A DNA stretch of 64,000 nucleotides from the NCBI RefSeq assembly GCF_018613855.1, contig NZ_JAGGPK010000012.1, positions 112,308 through 176,307 of the forward strand. Reading direction: 5' to 3'. Both the position numbers and the translations under genes were made by a program. The notes under the pieces were generated by a model. That model worked only from the letters and a program-made list of their open reading frames with translations. It was not told where the DNA came from and did not search any database. Of this stretch, positions 53,957 through 64,000 are shown one piece after another. The DNA is from Arthrobacter sp. ISL-30 (GTDB lineage: Bacteria > Actinomycetota > Actinomycetes > Actinomycetales > Micrococcaceae). How positions within the stretch are numbered: position 1 is the first letter of the stretch; every line of letters starts with the position of its first letter.

Positions 53957-54709
53957 TCAGAGCACGGCGCGGATCAGGTTCTCGAAGTCGGTAACGTGCT
54001 TCGTCGTAAGATGTGCGGCCGAATCGGCGTCGCCTTCGGCAATGAGTTCGAGGAGATCAATGTGCTGGGCAATGTGCTCTGAAACCGGAGGGAGTTTTTC
54101 AAGCACGAGGCTCCAAATCCGGGTTGCAAGGTTGTCGTAGCGAATGAGGACGTCCTCAAGGTGGCGGCTTCCGGTCGCCCGGTAGATGCTTCGATGGACC
54201 CTCATGTCCAGACGCATCAGATCACGCTGGGCTTGCCGCCCCTCCAGGAGCTGTTCCACTTCGCGAGCAAATTCCCTGAGTTCCTGCCGAGTCCTGGGGG
54301 ATGCCATACGTGCCGCGCGGGCCGACGCTGCGGGTTCCAACAGCTGGCGGATCTCGGAGATCTCGGCGAGGTCGGTGATGTCGACACCCGCTGCAAATGT
54401 TCCTCGGCGGGGGTACGCCACCACTAGATGGTCGCTTTCGAGCCGCTTCATGGCTTCCCGGATTGGAGTCCGCCCCACACCAAGCCTGCGGGAGATCAAA
54501 TCATCATTGAGTGGCTCGCCAGGCTTGATATCCAGCACGATCAGCTCGTCGCACAGAACGCGATAGGCGTAGTCGGCATAGGACTCATCGTCTTGCCTGG
54601 GCGGCAGGTCGTGCTGTCCTAAGTCGACCGTTAGCTTTCCGCTGCTTTCCACTATTAGGCTCCCTTCCCGCTTTGTGATGGAACCTTGACTCGCCGGCCC
54701 CTTGTACAT
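53957..54709 (-). CDS. GntR/FCD family transcriptional regulator, paralogue
   Basis: A 250-residue regulator with a winged helix (about 42-105; YAYRVLCDELIVLDIKPGEPLNDDLISRRLGVGRTPIREAMKRLE) and an FCD domain (DMRVHRSIY, EHIAQHIDLLELIAEGD). It is clearly paralogous to the regulator at 47673. The first 35 residues are extra and a later start is possible. It is divergent from the MetF-like gene; the operator TGATATATCA lies just upstream of its start, so autoregulation and control of the MetF-like/FdhF-FolE genes are likely. Confidence 0.9.
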   Translation of the reverse strand: MYKGPASQGSITKREGSLIVESSGKLTVDLGQHDLPPRQDDESYADYAYRVLCDELIVLDIKPGEPLNDDLISRRLGVGRTPIREAMKRLESDHLVVAYPRRGTFAAGVDITDLAEISEIRQLLEPAASARAARMASPRTRQELREFAREVEQLLEGRQAQRDLMRLDMRVHRSIYRATGSRHLEDVLIRYDNLATRIWSLVLEKLPPVSEHIAQHIDLLELIAEGDADSAAHLTTKHVTDFENLIRAVL

Positions 54710-54723
54710 ACTATTCCTACAAC

Positions 54724-54733
54724 TGATATATCA
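54724..54733. promoter_or_regulatory. TGATATATCA operator between GntR and the MetF-like gene
   Basis: A perfect 10-bp palindrome, preceded by AC and followed by ATAC, so it shares 12 bases with the purU site. It lies 15 bases from the GntR start codon and 88 bases before the MetF-like ATG. Confidence 0.65.
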
Positions 54734-54820
54734 ATACTTTTCAATAAGAATGTCAAGAATCTCTCGACAGCGATCCACCTTTCAGGGCTGACAGCCCCAA
54801 CTTTCAAGGAGAGGCACATC

Positions 54821-55693
54821 ATGAGCCCTAAGCCTGCTTCCGCGCTGCGCTTGGAAGTTGTCCCGTCCCGTGACTTAGCCGATCAGCTCCCGCGCATCTA
54901 CGAGCCTCCGGGAGCGGTAAGCGTCACCTGTCTGCCCCACCACGGGCCGTCCAGGACCGTCACTGCATCGGTTGAGCTTGCAGGTCTGGGTTATCACGTT
55001 GTGCCTCATTTGGCTGCCCGTAGCATTGCCAGTCAGTCCGAACTCCATGGCCTCCTCGACCGGTTGGGTGAGGCGGGCATCACTGAGCTTTTCCTTGTTG
55101 GAGGAGACCGTCGCGCTCCTGCCGGCCCCTATTCCTGGAGCGGTCCGCTGATCAGGGATGTCAGGGACTTTTCGTCCAGTTTTTCCGTGGGGATTGCCGG
55201 ATACCCGGAAGGGCATCCGGCGCTGACCTCACATCAGCTGCGTAGCGGACTGAAAGCCAAGTCCGCGCTGGCCGCCTCATTGACCACGCAGATGTGTTTC
55301 TCCGCAGACGCTATCGCCGACTACGTCGAGGCCCTGCATGAGGCCGGACATCAGCTGCCTGTGTGGATCGGAGTTCCCGGGCCCGTCAACACAAAGAAGT
55401 TGCTGTCCATGGGGGCGCGACTCGGTGTCGGACGATCGCTAAAGCTAGCCCGCGGGACGGGCATGGCCAGGGCTTTGCTTGGGTGGAAGAATTTCATGGA
55501 CTTCGACAGCAAAGGGCTCATCCGTGATATTCGCAAGCGGCTTGCCCACGATCCCCTTATCGCCGGATTTCATGTCTACAGCTTCAATGACCTGGGGCGC
55601 CTGCCGGGCCTCCTTAAGGGAATATCGGAGTTTGAGTCAGCGCCTCCCCTCCCACCCAGAGAAGCCGGCCCCCTGTACCCGTCCAAGATCTGA
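54821..55693 (+). CDS. methylenetetrahydrofolate reductase-like protein
   Basis: A 290-residue TIM-barrel protein of the MetF family. It shows [35 protein letters not shown], then [16 protein letters not shown] and [13 protein letters not shown], with [14 protein letters not shown] later. It is divergent from housekeeping MetF and may run the methyl-THF/methylene-THF step in demethylation. AAGGAGAGG precedes the ATG at 54821; the longer frame from 54686 overlaps the GntR promoter. It starts a unit with the FdhF-FolE fusion 13 bases downstream. Confidence 0.87.
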   Translation: MSPKPASALRLEVVPSRDLADQLPRIYEPPGAVSVTCLPHHGPSRTVTASVELAGLGYHVVPHLAARSIASQSELHGLLDRLGEAGITELFLVGGDRRAPAGPYSWSGPLIRDVRDFSSSFSVGIAGYPEGHPALTSHQLRSGLKAKSALAASLTTQMCFSADAIADYVEALHEAGHQLPVWIGVPGPVNTKKLLSMGARLGVGRSLKLARGTGMARALLGWKNFMDFDSKGLIRDIRKRLAHDPLIAGFHVYSFNDLGRLPGLLKGISEFESAPPLPPREAGPLYPSKI

Positions 55694-55706
55694 AGGAAAA
55701 GAGCCA

Positions 55707-58286
55707 ATGGCCTCAAAAGCCCCCCGTGACAACATCGACGAGACAAAGCTGGTTGTTACCAGACCCAAGTCCAAGGCTGTTGGCATCCCGGCGGTAACGA
55801 ACGCGCTGAAGATATCCCTCGAGCAGATGGGACCTGTGCGCAGCATCCAGACTCTCCTGGCGGTCAATCAGATCGACGGATTCGACTGCATGGGCTGTGC
55901 ATGGCCCGAACACGACAAGCGCCACGCCGCAGAATTTTGCGAGAACGGGGCCAAGGCTGTGGCGGAGGAGGCCACCAGGCGCCGCGTTACTCCCGGGTTT
56001 TTCGCAGCGCACTCCGTGGACGAGCTCAGGAAACGCGATGATTACTGGCTGGGGCAACAGGGGCGACTGACCCATCCGATGGTGCTGGACGAGGGTGCAA
56101 CGCACTACCGACCGATCGATTGGGATGAAGCCTTTGATCTGATTGCGAGCGAGATCAGGGGCATGGAAGATCCTGATCAGGCGGTCTTTTATACTTCCGG
56201 CCGGACGTCCAACGAGGCGGCGTTTGTTTATCAGCTGCTCGTGCGCGGTCTGGGCACAAACAATCTTCCGGACTGTTCGAATATGTGCCATGAGTCATCC
56301 GGGTCCGCCCTGGTAGAGACGATTGGCATCGGCAAGGGTTCAGTCAGCCTTAAGGACCTGGAAACGGCCTCGCTGATCTTCGTTGCCGGCCAGAACCCGG
56401 GAACCAACCACCCACGCATGCTCAGCTCGCTGGAGAAGGCCAAGAAAAACGGAGCGGCAATTGTTTCCATCAACCCCCTGCCCGAGGCCGGACTCCTAAG
56501 GTTTGAAAATCCGCAGACCGTCTCAGGCATGGTGGTGGGCACTCAACTGACCGACGACTTCCTTCAAATCAGGGCAGGCGGCGATCAGGCCCTCTTTCAA
56601 GGGCTGGGCAAGTACCTGCTGGAGGCCGAGCGTGCAGGCAGGAACACTCCGGGGCTGGCTAGCGTGTTCGACAACGAGTTCATCAGCAACCACACGACCG
56701 GAATTGATTCCTATCTGCAGCAGCTGGAGGGCATCACCTGGGATGAAATCGTCGAGGCGTCCGGGCTGACCCTGCAGCAGATCAGGGACACCGGTGAGCG
56801 CCTTCTGGCCTCCAACGCAACGATCGTCTGTTGGGCGATGGGTCTGACCCAGCACAAGCACTCTGTGCCTACCCTTAAGGATGTCGTCAACATCCTCCTG
56901 CTGCAGGGCAACATTGGCAAGCCAGGAGCCGGCGTCTGCCCTGTCCGCGGACACTCCAATGTGCAGGGAGATCGGACCATGGGCATCTTTGAGCGGATGC
57001 CGGAGGAGTTCCACGACAGGCTGGATAGTGAGTTCCAGTTCCTCTCACCGCGAGCACACGGCTATGATACGGTCGCGGCAATTCGGGCGATGAGGGACGG
57101 CAAGATCCGCGTGTTCATAGGCATGGGCGGCAACTTCGTACGGGCGGCCCCGGACTCTGAAATCACTGAAAAGGCCTTGGCCAATACCCGGCTTACTGTC
57201 CAAATCTCGACAAAGCTGAATCACTCCCATCTGGCAACCGGACGGCGAGCACTGATCTTGCCCACCCTTGGACGTACCGAGAAGGACACACAATTTTCGG
57301 GCGATCAGAGGGTCACAGTGGAGGACTCGATGAGCGCAGTCCACGCCTCGCGGGGACGCCTCAAGCCCGCAAGCGAGTATCTGATGTCGGAGGTTGCGAT
57401 CGTCTGCAACCTGGCTCACCGGCTGTTCATGGACGCCAACGGCCTTCCCTTGGCAAACACGCCGAAGGCTGCCTGGCTCTCGCTCAAGGACGACTATTCA
57501 CTGATCAGGAAGCACATCGAAGCCGTAATTGACGGCTTTGAGAATTTCGAGGAGAAGATCCAGAGCCCCGGCGGCTTCATTCTCCCCCACCCGCCGCGCG
57601 ACGCAAGGGAATTCGACACCCCTTCCGGCAAAGCGCATTTCACCGGGAACCATATGGAGTACCTCCGGGTACCACCGGGACGGCTAATCCTGCAGACCCT
57701 GCGGTCACACGACCAATACAACACCACCATCCAAGCGCGCGCGGAACGGGCCGTCCGGGAGTTCCTCCTGGCCATTGGTGAGGACCCGGAAAGGCCCGGC
57801 CTGGCCGACACTCCCGCTCGCGTCGCGCGTGCGGCAGCCGAGATGTATAGCGGACTGCACGAAGACCCCGTCAGCATTCTCGATAAGACTTTTGACCTCG
57901 GCCATGAAGAGCTCGTCATTGTCAAGGACATTCCCTTCTATTCAACATGCGAGCATCATCTCGTACCGTTCCACGGCGTAGCCCACGTCGGCTATATACC
58001 CTCCTCCGAGGGCCTCGTCACCGGCCTGAGCAAACTTGCCAGGCTGGTGGATGCGTTCGCCAGAAGACCGCAGGTCCAGGAACGGCTGACGACTCAAGTC
58101 GTCGACGCCCTGGTCTCGGCCCTGCGGCCCCTTGGCGCCATCGTCATCGTCGAGTGCGAGCACCTGTGCATGTCGATGCGCGGGGTCAGAAAGCCGGGGG
58201 CGAAAACCATCACCTCTGCAGTTCGAGGAGAGCTTCGTCTGCCTGCCGCCCGGGCCGAGGCTCTCAGCCTGATACTCGGTCACTAG
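55707..58286 (+). CDS. fusion of a C-terminally truncated FdhF/YdeP-type molybdopterin oxidoreductase with GTP cyclohydrolase I
   Basis: An 859-residue continuous frame. Residues 1-675 are an FdhF/YdeP-type formate-dehydrogenase-like enzyme ([64 protein letters not shown]) and break off after [11 protein letters not shown]. The molybdopterin-dinucleotide-binding C-terminal domain, about 100 residues, is missing. From about 676 a near-complete FolE follows ([20 protein letters not shown]) with zinc/active residues [12 protein letters not shown] and [10 protein letters not shown]. The FolE part could work; the FdhF part probably not. AAGGAAAAG RBS precedes ATG 55707. Confidence 0.9.
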   Translation: MASKAPRDNIDETKLVVTRPKSKAVGIPAVTNALKISLEQMGPVRSIQTLLAVNQIDGFDCMGCAWPEHDKRHAAEFCENGAKAVAEEATRRRVTPGFFAAHSVDELRKRDDYWLGQQGRLTHPMVLDEGATHYRPIDWDEAFDLIASEIRGMEDPDQAVFYTSGRTSNEAAFVYQLLVRGLGTNNLPDCSNMCHESSGSALVETIGIGKGSVSLKDLETASLIFVAGQNPGTNHPRMLSSLEKAKKNGAAIVSINPLPEAGLLRFENPQTVSGMVVGTQLTDDFLQIRAGGDQALFQGLGKYLLEAERAGRNTPGLASVFDNEFISNHTTGIDSYLQQLEGITWDEIVEASGLTLQQIRDTGERLLASNATIVCWAMGLTQHKHSVPTLKDVVNILLLQGNIGKPGAGVCPVRGHSNVQGDRTMGIFERMPEEFHDRLDSEFQFLSPRAHGYDTVAAIRAMRDGKIRVFIGMGGNFVRAAPDSEITEKALANTRLTVQISTKLNHSHLATGRRALILPTLGRTEKDTQFSGDQRVTVEDSMSAVHASRGRLKPASEYLMSEVAIVCNLAHRLFMDANGLPLANTPKAAWLSLKDDYSLIRKHIEAVIDGFENFEEKIQSPGGFILPHPPRDAREFDTPSGKAHFTGNHMEYLRVPPGRLILQTLRSHDQYNTTIQARAERAVREFLLAIGEDPERPGLADTPARVARAAAEMYSGLHEDPVSILDKTFDLGHEELVIVKDIPFYSTCEHHLVPFHGVAHVGYIPSSEGLVTGLSKLARLVDAFARRPQVQERLTTQVVDALVSALRPLGAIVIVECEHLCMSMRGVRKPGAKTITSAVRGELRLPAARAEALSLILGH

Positions 58287-58315
58287 ACGTACGTAATCAG
58301 TCGTCACATCTCTTC

Positions 58316-58351
58316 TCTGATATATCTTTACGATATATTCGACATATCAGA
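58316..58351. promoter_or_regulatory. cluster of TGATATATC half-sites
   Basis: TCTGATATATC (58316-58326) and GACATATCAGA (58341-58351) form an 11-base inverted repeat with one mismatch. A central GATATATTC (58332-58340) adds a third half-site. This matches the GntR-type operators at 48426 and 54724 and lies 225 bases before the HbpS-like gene. Confidence 0.6.
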
Positions 58352-58576
58352 AAACTGACCTCGTAGACAAGCGCTTCTCACAGCAACAAGCGAATGCTCT
58401 GATTGCTTCAAGCAGCACATGGCCGTAAGGAAATAGTCCTAGTCCTTAGCGCCCTGCATCCATCCAGGCCCTTCTTGGCTGCACGGGAAACCTCCAGAAC
58501 AGCCCCGCCCACCAGCGGTCAGGCCCTTTGTCCCCTCATGTCAAGAACAAAACAACGCCAACAATCAGGAGAAACC

Positions 58577-58981
58577 ATGTCAGACATCACTCAAGCCCAG
58601 GCAGATACCGTCCTCGAAGCTGCACGGAATGCCGCGGAGGAAACGGGTACGGCCATGAACATTGCAGTCGTAGACGCCGGGGGCAACCTCAAGGCCTTTA
58701 CTCGCATGGATGGCGCCTGGCTCGGGAGCATCGATATCTCGATCAAGAAGGCACGGACAGCCCGATACTTCGACATGGCAACCGGATCCATCGGCGAGCT
58801 CTCACAGCCGGGTGGTCCTCTGTTCAACATCGAAGTCTCCAACGGCGGCCTGATTACCTTCCCCGGTGGCCTTCCGATTCATTCCTCTGCGGGAACGATT
58901 ATCGGCGCTATCGGCGTCAGCGGAAGCACCGTCGAAAATGACCACTCGGTCGCATCCGCAGGCGCAGCAGCAGAACTCTAA
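58577..58981 (+). CDS. GlcG/HbpS family heme-binding-type protein
   Basis: A 134-residue small protein with [36 protein letters not shown], then [21 protein letters not shown]. This is the GlcG/HbpS (DUF336) fold; HbpS binds heme and iron and senses redox stress in Streptomyces, while others sit in catabolic operons with unknown role. CAGGAGAAACC gives a good RBS for ATG 58577. Its promoter carries the GntR operator cluster, so it is co-regulated with the one-carbon genes. Confidence 0.88.
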   Translation: MSDITQAQADTVLEAARNAAEETGTAMNIAVVDAGGNLKAFTRMDGAWLGSIDISIKKARTARYFDMATGSIGELSQPGGPLFNIEVSNGGLITFPGGLPIHSSAGTIIGAIGVSGSTVENDHSVASAGAAAEL

Positions 58982-59298
58982 GTGGTGCAGGGTCGGGAGG
59001 CCCATGATTTCCGGGGCCTCCCGACATTGACCTCATCTGATTCCGATCCGGGGCGACTCGTTTCCCGTGAATGGTGCTTCGATGGCCTGAATACCTGGGG
59101 AGGTACGTGTCGAAGCACCGCTTTCGGGCAACGAGCAACCCACCGTCGGCGCATTAGCCTCCAATCGGTGACCACGGGTACGTGGAATGACCCGCACAGC
59201 AATGATTGCCATCGACAGCACCGCATCCATGTGAAGACCCTTCTTCACGACGTGCCCAATACCCCAACCAACAAACACGAAGTGCCCTAGGAGTGACC
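58982..59298. other. intergenic region before the formaldehyde dehydrogenase gene
   Basis: The 317 bases open with a strong hairpin (58992-59025). The rest holds no gene I can support. A minus-strand frame at 59033-59278 starts with a hydrophobic stretch (GLHMDAVLSMAIIAV) but has no family match or RBS and may be a relic. Confidence 0.5.
58992..59025 (+). terminator. strong hairpin after the HbpS-like gene
   Basis: GTCGGGAGGCCC pairs perfectly with GGGCCTCCCGAC (12 bp) around a 10-base loop, starting 11 bases after the stop codon. There is no T-run. Confidence 0.7.
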
Positions 59299-60516
59299 AT
59301 GTCAGGAAACAGAGCAGTTGCCTACAAGGAACCCGGCGTAGTTGAGGTGATTGACACCGACTACCCTACGTTCGAGCTCAAGGACGGACCGGGGGTCAAT
59401 CCCGCGAACATCGGCCGCAAGGTGCCGCACGGGGTGATCCTGCGGACGGTGACCACGAACATCTGCGGCTCGGACCAGCACATGGTTCGAGGACGCACCA
59501 CCGCCCCACGCGATCTGGTCCTGGGCCATGAGATTACCGGGGAGGTCGTGGAAACAGGCCCGGACGTTGAATTCATCAAGGTCGGCGACATCGTCTCGGT
59601 GCCGTTCAACATCTCCTGTGGCCGCTGCCGCAACTGCAAGGAACGCAAAACGGGAATCTGTCTGAACGTCAACCCCGACCGGCCCGGCAGTGCCTTCGGA
59701 TACGTGGACATGGGAGGCTGGGTAGGCGGGCAGGCCGAGTATGTGCTGGTTCCCTATGCCGACTGGAACCTGTTGAGGTTCCCGGATCGGGATCAGGCGC
59801 TGGAGAAGATCATGGACCTGACCATGCTCTCGGACATTTTCCCCACCGGCTTTCACGGAGCCGTAACCGCCGGTGTCGGCGTCGGGTCAACCGTTTACAT
59901 TGCAGGAGCAGGTCCCGTCGGCCTGGCTGCAGCCGTTGGTGCACAGCTCCTTGGCGCAGCGGTTGTCATCGTCGGTGACTTGAATGAGGGCCGCCTCGCT
60001 CAGGCCCGGTCCTTCGGCTGCGAAACGGTGAATGTCTCCAAGGGTGACCCCAAGGACCAGATTGAGCAAATCCTCGACGTTCCGGAAGTCGACTGCGGTG
60101 TCGACGCCGTCGGATTCGAGGCCCGCGGCCACGGCAGGGACGCGTCTCACGAAGCGCCGGCCACGGTGCTGAACTCCCTCATGGACATCACCGCCGCCGG
60201 CGGCGCCTTGGGTATCCCCGGCTTGTACGTCACGGGTGACCCGGGCGGAATCGACGACGCAGCCATGCACGGATCCCTGTCCCTGTCGCTGGGCACCGGA
60301 TGGGCCAAGTCCTTGTCCTTCACCACCGGCCAGTGCCCTGTGATGAAGTACAACCGCCAGCTGATGATGGCGATTCTGCACGACAAGGTCCAGATTGCCA
60401 AGGCAGTGAACGCCAAGGCAATCTCGCTCGACGACGCTCCGCGTGGCTACGCAGAGTTCGATGCCGGAGCGGCAACCAAGTACGTGCTAAACCCGAACGG
60501 CTACGTTAAGGCCTAG
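59299..60516 (+). CDS. fdhA: glutathione-independent formaldehyde dehydrogenase
   Basis: A 405-residue zinc-dependent medium-chain dehydrogenase. Catalytic zinc ligands appear in TNICGSDQHMVRG and GHEITGEVVE, structural-zinc cysteines in CGRCRNCKERKTGIC, and the NAD site in VYIAGAGPVGLAAAVGAQLLG. The long insert and GFEARGHG match Pseudomonas-type FdhA. It oxidises free formaldehyde to formate with NAD, protecting against formaldehyde lost from the demethylation oxidases. AGGAG lies 6 bases before ATG 59299. Confidence 0.94.
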   Translation: MSGNRAVAYKEPGVVEVIDTDYPTFELKDGPGVNPANIGRKVPHGVILRTVTTNICGSDQHMVRGRTTAPRDLVLGHEITGEVVETGPDVEFIKVGDIVSVPFNISCGRCRNCKERKTGICLNVNPDRPGSAFGYVDMGGWVGGQAEYVLVPYADWNLLRFPDRDQALEKIMDLTMLSDIFPTGFHGAVTAGVGVGSTVYIAGAGPVGLAAAVGAQLLGAAVVIVGDLNEGRLAQARSFGCETVNVSKGDPKDQIEQILDVPEVDCGVDAVGFEARGHGRDASHEAPATVLNSLMDITAAGGALGIPGLYVTGDPGGIDDAAMHGSLSLSLGTGWAKSLSFTTGQCPVMKYNRQLMMAILHDKVQIAKAVNAKAISLDDAPRGYAEFDAGAATKYVLNPNGYVKA

Positions 60517-60603
60517 CACGCGGTTCGCTGGAGACTGGGATCGCCCAGATCCATCGAGCCGAGCTGTCCTGGGGGCGGCAACGGGCGCTATTAACGGGCG
60601 CCC

Positions 60604-61968
60604 GTGGCTGCCGTCCCCAGAGGCATCATCACCGCTCAGCACAACTACTCCACCCGTTCAGACAAGGGGGCAGCCTTGCTCAGTCATGACGTAGTCGATC
60701 GCGTACCGCAACGGCATCGTCTCTCCGGCCTGTCCATCGCCCATACGTCTGCGCCCACTTGGGCCGAAGCCCGTCGGTTGGCATTCGATTGCGCTCTCCC
60801 GCTCCCGCCTGCGCACGTACCCATAAGGGAAGCCATCGGGCGGACACTGGCTGAGGACGTCATCGCCCGACAGGAGCTCCCGCACTACGCTTCCTCTGCC
60901 ATGGACGGCTGGGCAGTAAACGGCACCGGCCCATGGGTTCTGGCTGAACGGGATCAGAGGCTTGCGCCCCACCATGCAAGCCCCATTGTCACCGGCGGAT
61001 TGGTACCCCCGGGGACGGTGGCGATACTCTGCAAGGAAAACGGCCGGACCACCACAGATGTGGGAGGTTGGCCCCTACTGGTTCTCGGCGCCGGCGCAAA
61101 GCCCGGTGAACCGCGAAGCGGCCAGCATATCCGGAAGGCCGGCGAGGAAGCTGCAGCCGGGGACGTGCTGATCCCCGCTGGCACTGTGCTCAACCCCGCT
61201 CACATCGCCCTCGCCGCCGTGGCTGGCCTCGACGAACTGCAGGTCCTTGGCAAGCCACTGGTTACTGTCCTGCTTACCGGCTCAGAAGTATTAACTTCTG
61301 GCATGCCCGCGCCTGGACAGGTGAGGGACACCTTCGGGCCGCAGCTGGATCCCGTTATTGCAATGCTGGGAGGCACCCCGGGCGGACAATGCAGGATCGG
61401 TGACTCCTACCAGGACTGGCTTGCCGCCCTCAGCTATACGGGCAGGCACCAGGGGCAGCTGTCCGACGTCGTCATCACCACCGGCGGAACCGGCCGCTCC
61501 AGCACGGACCACTTCCGCAACGCTGTAGCCGCGCTCGGCGGTCGGCTGCTGCTAGACGGCATCGCGATGCGGCCTGGACATCCTGCCGTAATGGCCGAAC
61601 TGCCGGACGGGCGCTTCGTCGTCGGACTGCCCGGAAACCCGCTGGCCGCCATGATGGCACTGATCACCATAGGAGCACCGCTAGTGGCAGCACTCGCCCA
61701 CTTGCCCTTGCCCAACCTCAGTCAAGTGACCTCCGGAACCGTAATTGTTGCTGACCCCGGACGGACTCGCCTCATGCCGTTCCGCCTCTCCAACGGCCTG
61801 GCATTCCCTGCCCATCACACGGGGCCGGGAATGATGCGCGGCTTGGCTTGGGCTGACGGGGTCATGGCTGTGCCGCCGTCTGGAGCCCAATTGGGAGATC
61901 CGGTTCCCGCGCTCCCCCTCCCATGGACTCCGGCATCACAGGCTCTACCTTCGATGCCGGAGGATTAG
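60604..61968 (+). CDS. moeA: molybdopterin molybdenumtransferase
   Basis: A protein of up to 454 residues that inserts molybdate into adenylated molybdopterin. Family motifs are AMDGWAV (domain with the conserved Asp), the [14 protein letters not shown] loop, [23 protein letters not shown] and [10 protein letters not shown]. The GTG at 60604 has no clear RBS; a TTG at 60676 has AAGGGGG 5 bases upstream and may be the true start, giving 430 residues. Opens the moeA-fdhD-moaE set that would serve the FdhF-like enzyme. Confidence 0.92.
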   Translation: MAAVPRGIITAQHNYSTRSDKGAALLSHDVVDRVPQRHRLSGLSIAHTSAPTWAEARRLAFDCALPLPPAHVPIREAIGRTLAEDVIARQELPHYASSAMDGWAVNGTGPWVLAERDQRLAPHHASPIVTGGLVPPGTVAILCKENGRTTTDVGGWPLLVLGAGAKPGEPRSGQHIRKAGEEAAAGDVLIPAGTVLNPAHIALAAVAGLDELQVLGKPLVTVLLTGSEVLTSGMPAPGQVRDTFGPQLDPVIAMLGGTPGGQCRIGDSYQDWLAALSYTGRHQGQLSDVVITTGGTGRSSTDHFRNAVAALGGRLLLDGIAMRPGHPAVMAELPDGRFVVGLPGNPLAAMMALITIGAPLVAALAHLPLPNLSQVTSGTVIVADPGRTRLMPFRLSNGLAFPAHHTGPGMMRGLAWADGVMAVPPSGAQLGDPVPALPLPWTPASQALPSMPED

Positions 61969-62036
61969 ATGGTTAGGCCCACTATGGATCTCGGCACCTG
62001 CCTACCTTTCGTTAAAGAGCGGGGAAGGCGTACGAC

Positions 62037-62942
62037 ATGGCGCGTATGATTCAGCGGCGCAAGGTCCACCGGTACACGTCCTGGACGGCTCGGACACAGC
62101 CAGGGAAGTCCCGGTGCGCCTCCGGGAGGACGTACTCGCGGCCGAGGAACCGTTGGAAATCCGGCTCGGTACCCTCTCTTTCGCCGTAACAATGCGCACC
62201 CCGGGGGACGACTTCGACCTGGTCGCGGGCTTCCTCGTCTCGGAAGGCATCAATCCGCGACCAGTCCGAGCTCGTCTCGCTGCGATTCTGCGCCGGCGAA
62301 GACGAGCAGGGGAGACAGACTTTCAACGTTGTCGAAGCACAACTGCGCTCGGACGTACCGGTGCCGGACACCGGCCGGCACGTCTACACCTCAAGCTCCT
62401 GTGGCATCTGCGGGACCGACTCAATCGAAGCCGTCCGCAAGACGCTCCACTTCGACATCAGCCAGGACCAACGGCGGGTACCCGCGGATGTTCTCGCGGA
62501 CCTTCCACGCCGGCTCCGAGCTGCCCAGGCGGTATTTGACAGGACTGGAGGAGCCCATGCGGCCGGCCTGTTCAGGATCGACAACGGAATCCCCGCACTG
62601 CTATGTCTGCGAGAGGATGTGGGTCGCCACAACGCCGTGGACAAAGTGGTCGGATGGGCCCTGCGTGAAGGCCTTCTGCCGTTGAGCGGCACTATCCTGC
62701 AGGTCTCTGGACGGGCCTCGTTCGAGCTCGTACAAAAGGCCGCCCTCGCGGGGATCCCCATACTGGCCGCCGTCAGCGCGCCTTCAAGCCTAGCTGCCGA
62801 CCTTGCGGCAGAAACCGGAGTGACCTTGGTCGGATTCAGCAGGGGCACCAGCTTCAACGCCTACTCCGGGCAGCAGAGATTGGCCTCGCCGCTGGAAGCC
62901 CCACGCCGGGCAACAGCAGGGCTGGCCATAGATGCTATGTGA
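62037..62942 (+). pseudogene. fdhD: formate dehydrogenase accessory sulfurtransferase gene with two frameshifts
   Basis: The protein is spread over frames. Frame 3 begins [13 protein letters not shown] (ATG 62037). Frame 2 continues [37 protein letters not shown] and [15 protein letters not shown]. Frame 3 resumes with [17 protein letters not shown] and runs through the catalytic loop [11 protein letters not shown] to TGA 62942. Breaks lie near 62075 and 62250, each a one-base change. FdhD passes sulfur to the FdhF cofactor. GTG 62361 could make only the C-terminal part. Confidence 0.85.
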
Positions 62943-62958
62943 ACAATTGGAGGGAAAC

Positions 62959-63389
62959 ATGCCAACCACGACAGACTCTGGCGTGGCCTCCGCCGTAATC
63001 ACGACGGCGGGAAAGCCGTGGACAGGCTCAGCTACACTGCCCATCCCGCCGCGCACCAGGTCATGGACGACGTCGTCGCCGAGCTTCAAGCCAAGTACGC
63101 CGAAGGAGCACAGCAACCGGTCCGCATCTGGGCCGCCCATCGGATCGGGATGCTTCGCATTGGCGATCCTGCCCTGGTTTGCGCCGTCTCAGCCGCCCAC
63201 CGGGGTCAGGCTTTCGCTGTCTGCTCAGAGCTCGTCGACCTTATCAAAGCCCGGGTGCCCATCTGGAAGGAGCAGTTCTTCAGTGACGGCACCGTGGAAT
63301 GGGTCGGCACAGGATTTGCGAGGACTGCCAGCGCAAACAACAGCAACCTTTCCGAACGTAAAGAAACCCAAGAAATAGGAGAAAGATGA
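62959..63389 (+). pseudogene. moaE: molybdopterin synthase catalytic subunit gene with an internal deletion
   Basis: Frame 1 starts with an RBS (GGAGGG) and MPTTTDSGVASAVIT. The sequence then jumps to frame 3 at about 63000 with HDGGKAVDRLSYTAHPAAHQ, VRIWAAHRIGMLRIGD and the active-site Lys segment VPIWKEQFF, ending TGA 63389. About 35-40 residues between (normally including GAVVTFxGxVR) are missing and the frame changes. A start at GTG 63018 would give only 123 residues. The stop overlaps the catalase start (ATGA). Confidence 0.82.
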
Positions 63390-64000
63390 CTGCGAACATC
63401 TCGACCGCTGTATCGACGACACAGTCCGGTGCGCCCGTCACGTCCGACGCACATTCCAAGTCCGTCGGCGCCGATGGTGCCATCATCCTGACCGACCACT
63501 ACCTGGTCGAAAAGCTCGCCCAGTTCAACCGCGAGCGGGTTCCGGAGCGTGTGGTGCACGCCAAGGGCGGCGGCGCGTTCGGTACCTTCAAGACCACCGA
63601 GGACATCTCCAAGTACACCAAGGCAGCGTTCCTGCAGCCGGGCGTGGAGACCGAGATGCTCATCCGCTTCTCCTCCGTTGCCGGCGAGAACGGCTCCCCG
63701 GACACCTGGCGGGACCCGCGCGGCTTCGCCGTGAAGTTCTACACCTCCGAGGGCAACTACGACCTCGTGGGCAACAACACCCCGGTGTTCTTCATCCGCG
63801 ACGGCATCAAGTTCCCTGACTTCATCCACTCCCAGAAGCGCCTGCCGGGCACCCACCTGCGCGATGCGGACATGCAGTGGGACTTCTGGACCCTGTCCCC
63901 CGAATCGGCCCACCAGGTTACCTGGCTCATGGGTGACCGCGGCCTGCCCGCTTCCTGGCGCGAAATGCAGGGCTACGGCTCGCACACCTACCAGTGGATC
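63386..64000 (+). CDS. catalase (heme, clade typical small subunit), 3' end outside window
   Basis: The first 205 codons of a monofunctional heme catalase; no stop before the edge. Motifs seen are [18 protein letters not shown] with the distal catalytic His, [26 protein letters not shown], and [20 protein letters not shown] with the catalytic Asn. An Ala/Ser/Thr-rich 30-residue N-terminus precedes the core. AGGAGAAAG is the RBS. It would remove H2O2 made by dimethylglycine and sarcosine oxidases, which fits its place at the end of the island. Confidence 0.95.
   Translation, partial: MTANISTAVSTTQSGAPVTSDAHSKSVGADGAIILTDHYLVEKLAQFNRERVPERVVHAKGGGAFGTFKTTEDISKYTKAAFLQPGVETEMLIRFSSVAGENGSPDTWRDPRGFAVKFYTSEGNYDLVGNNTPVFFIRDGIKFPDFIHSQKRLPGTHLRDADMQWDFWTLSPESAHQVTWLMGDRGLPASWREMQGYGSHTYQWI

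Noticed and set aside
59033..59278. Minus-strand frame with a hydrophobic start before fdhA
   Set aside because: No RBS, no family match and a divergent position without a promoter; kept only as a possible relic.

Overview
The window is a high-GC actinobacterial chromosome segment, most likely from the Micrococcaceae (Arthrobacter, Pseudarthrobacter or Paenarthrobacter). The clearest marker is an 830-residue dimethylglycine oxidase that looks, from memory, near-identical to the structurally characterised Arthrobacter globiformis enzyme. DUF1876, DUF6457 and a DUF5691/DUF5682 locus fit the same assignment. No rRNA, tRNA, CRISPR array, complete insertion sequence or phage gene was seen.

Layout. 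1-9.3 kb holds mixed accessory genes: alpha/beta hydrolase, DUF4190 membrane protein, a divergent TetR/SDR pair, nitronate monooxygenase, a ChaB-type protein, a glycolipid-binding-type protein, a WXG100-like putative secreted toxin followed by an overlapping lipoprotein, and a membrane acyltransferase. 9.5-16.8 kb is a tightly coupled five-gene set (SWIM zinc finger, DUF5691, MoxR AAA+ ATPase, DUF5682, vWA). It is the best candidate for a poorly described system. 16.9-26.4 kb has nucleic-acid repair genes, a methyltransferase, a glycosyltransferase, a cold-shock protein, a three-gene ABC importer and a histidine phosphatase. 26.4-32.6 kb is a gene graveyard with a broken alcohol dehydrogenase, tails of glycosyltransferase, IclR, AEC-transporter and GntR genes, and a damaged two-component system. 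Between these lie intact small genes and a flavin reductase behind a DtxR/IdeR-like iron box. 32.6-39.5 kb carries a cupin, a glycogen-debranching-type enzyme, two DHFR-like reductases and a flavoprotein aromatic hydroxylase behind a strong palindromic operator.

39.7-64 kb is a catabolic island for glycine betaine breakdown products and one-carbon units. On the minus strand glyA-soxB-soxD-soxA-soxG-sdaA would take sarcosine to glycine, serine and pyruvate. On the plus strand are purU, dmg, a cyclodeaminase-type cyclohydrolase, folD, a MetF-like reductase, a formate-dehydrogenase-like/GTP cyclohydrolase I fusion, formaldehyde dehydrogenase and the molybdenum cofactor genes moeA, fdhD and moaE. 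A catalase, which could remove the H2O2 made by the oxidases, runs off the window end. Two paralogous GntR/FCD regulators and repeated TGATATATCA-type palindromes tie the island together.

Several genes of the island are damaged: glyA has an in-frame TAG, soxB a one-base frameshift, fdhD two frameshifts, moaE an internal deletion, and the FdhF-like protein has lost its C-terminal domain. Either the strain is losing this pathway, especially the formate/molybdenum branch, or the assembly has local errors. Read-level checks would decide.
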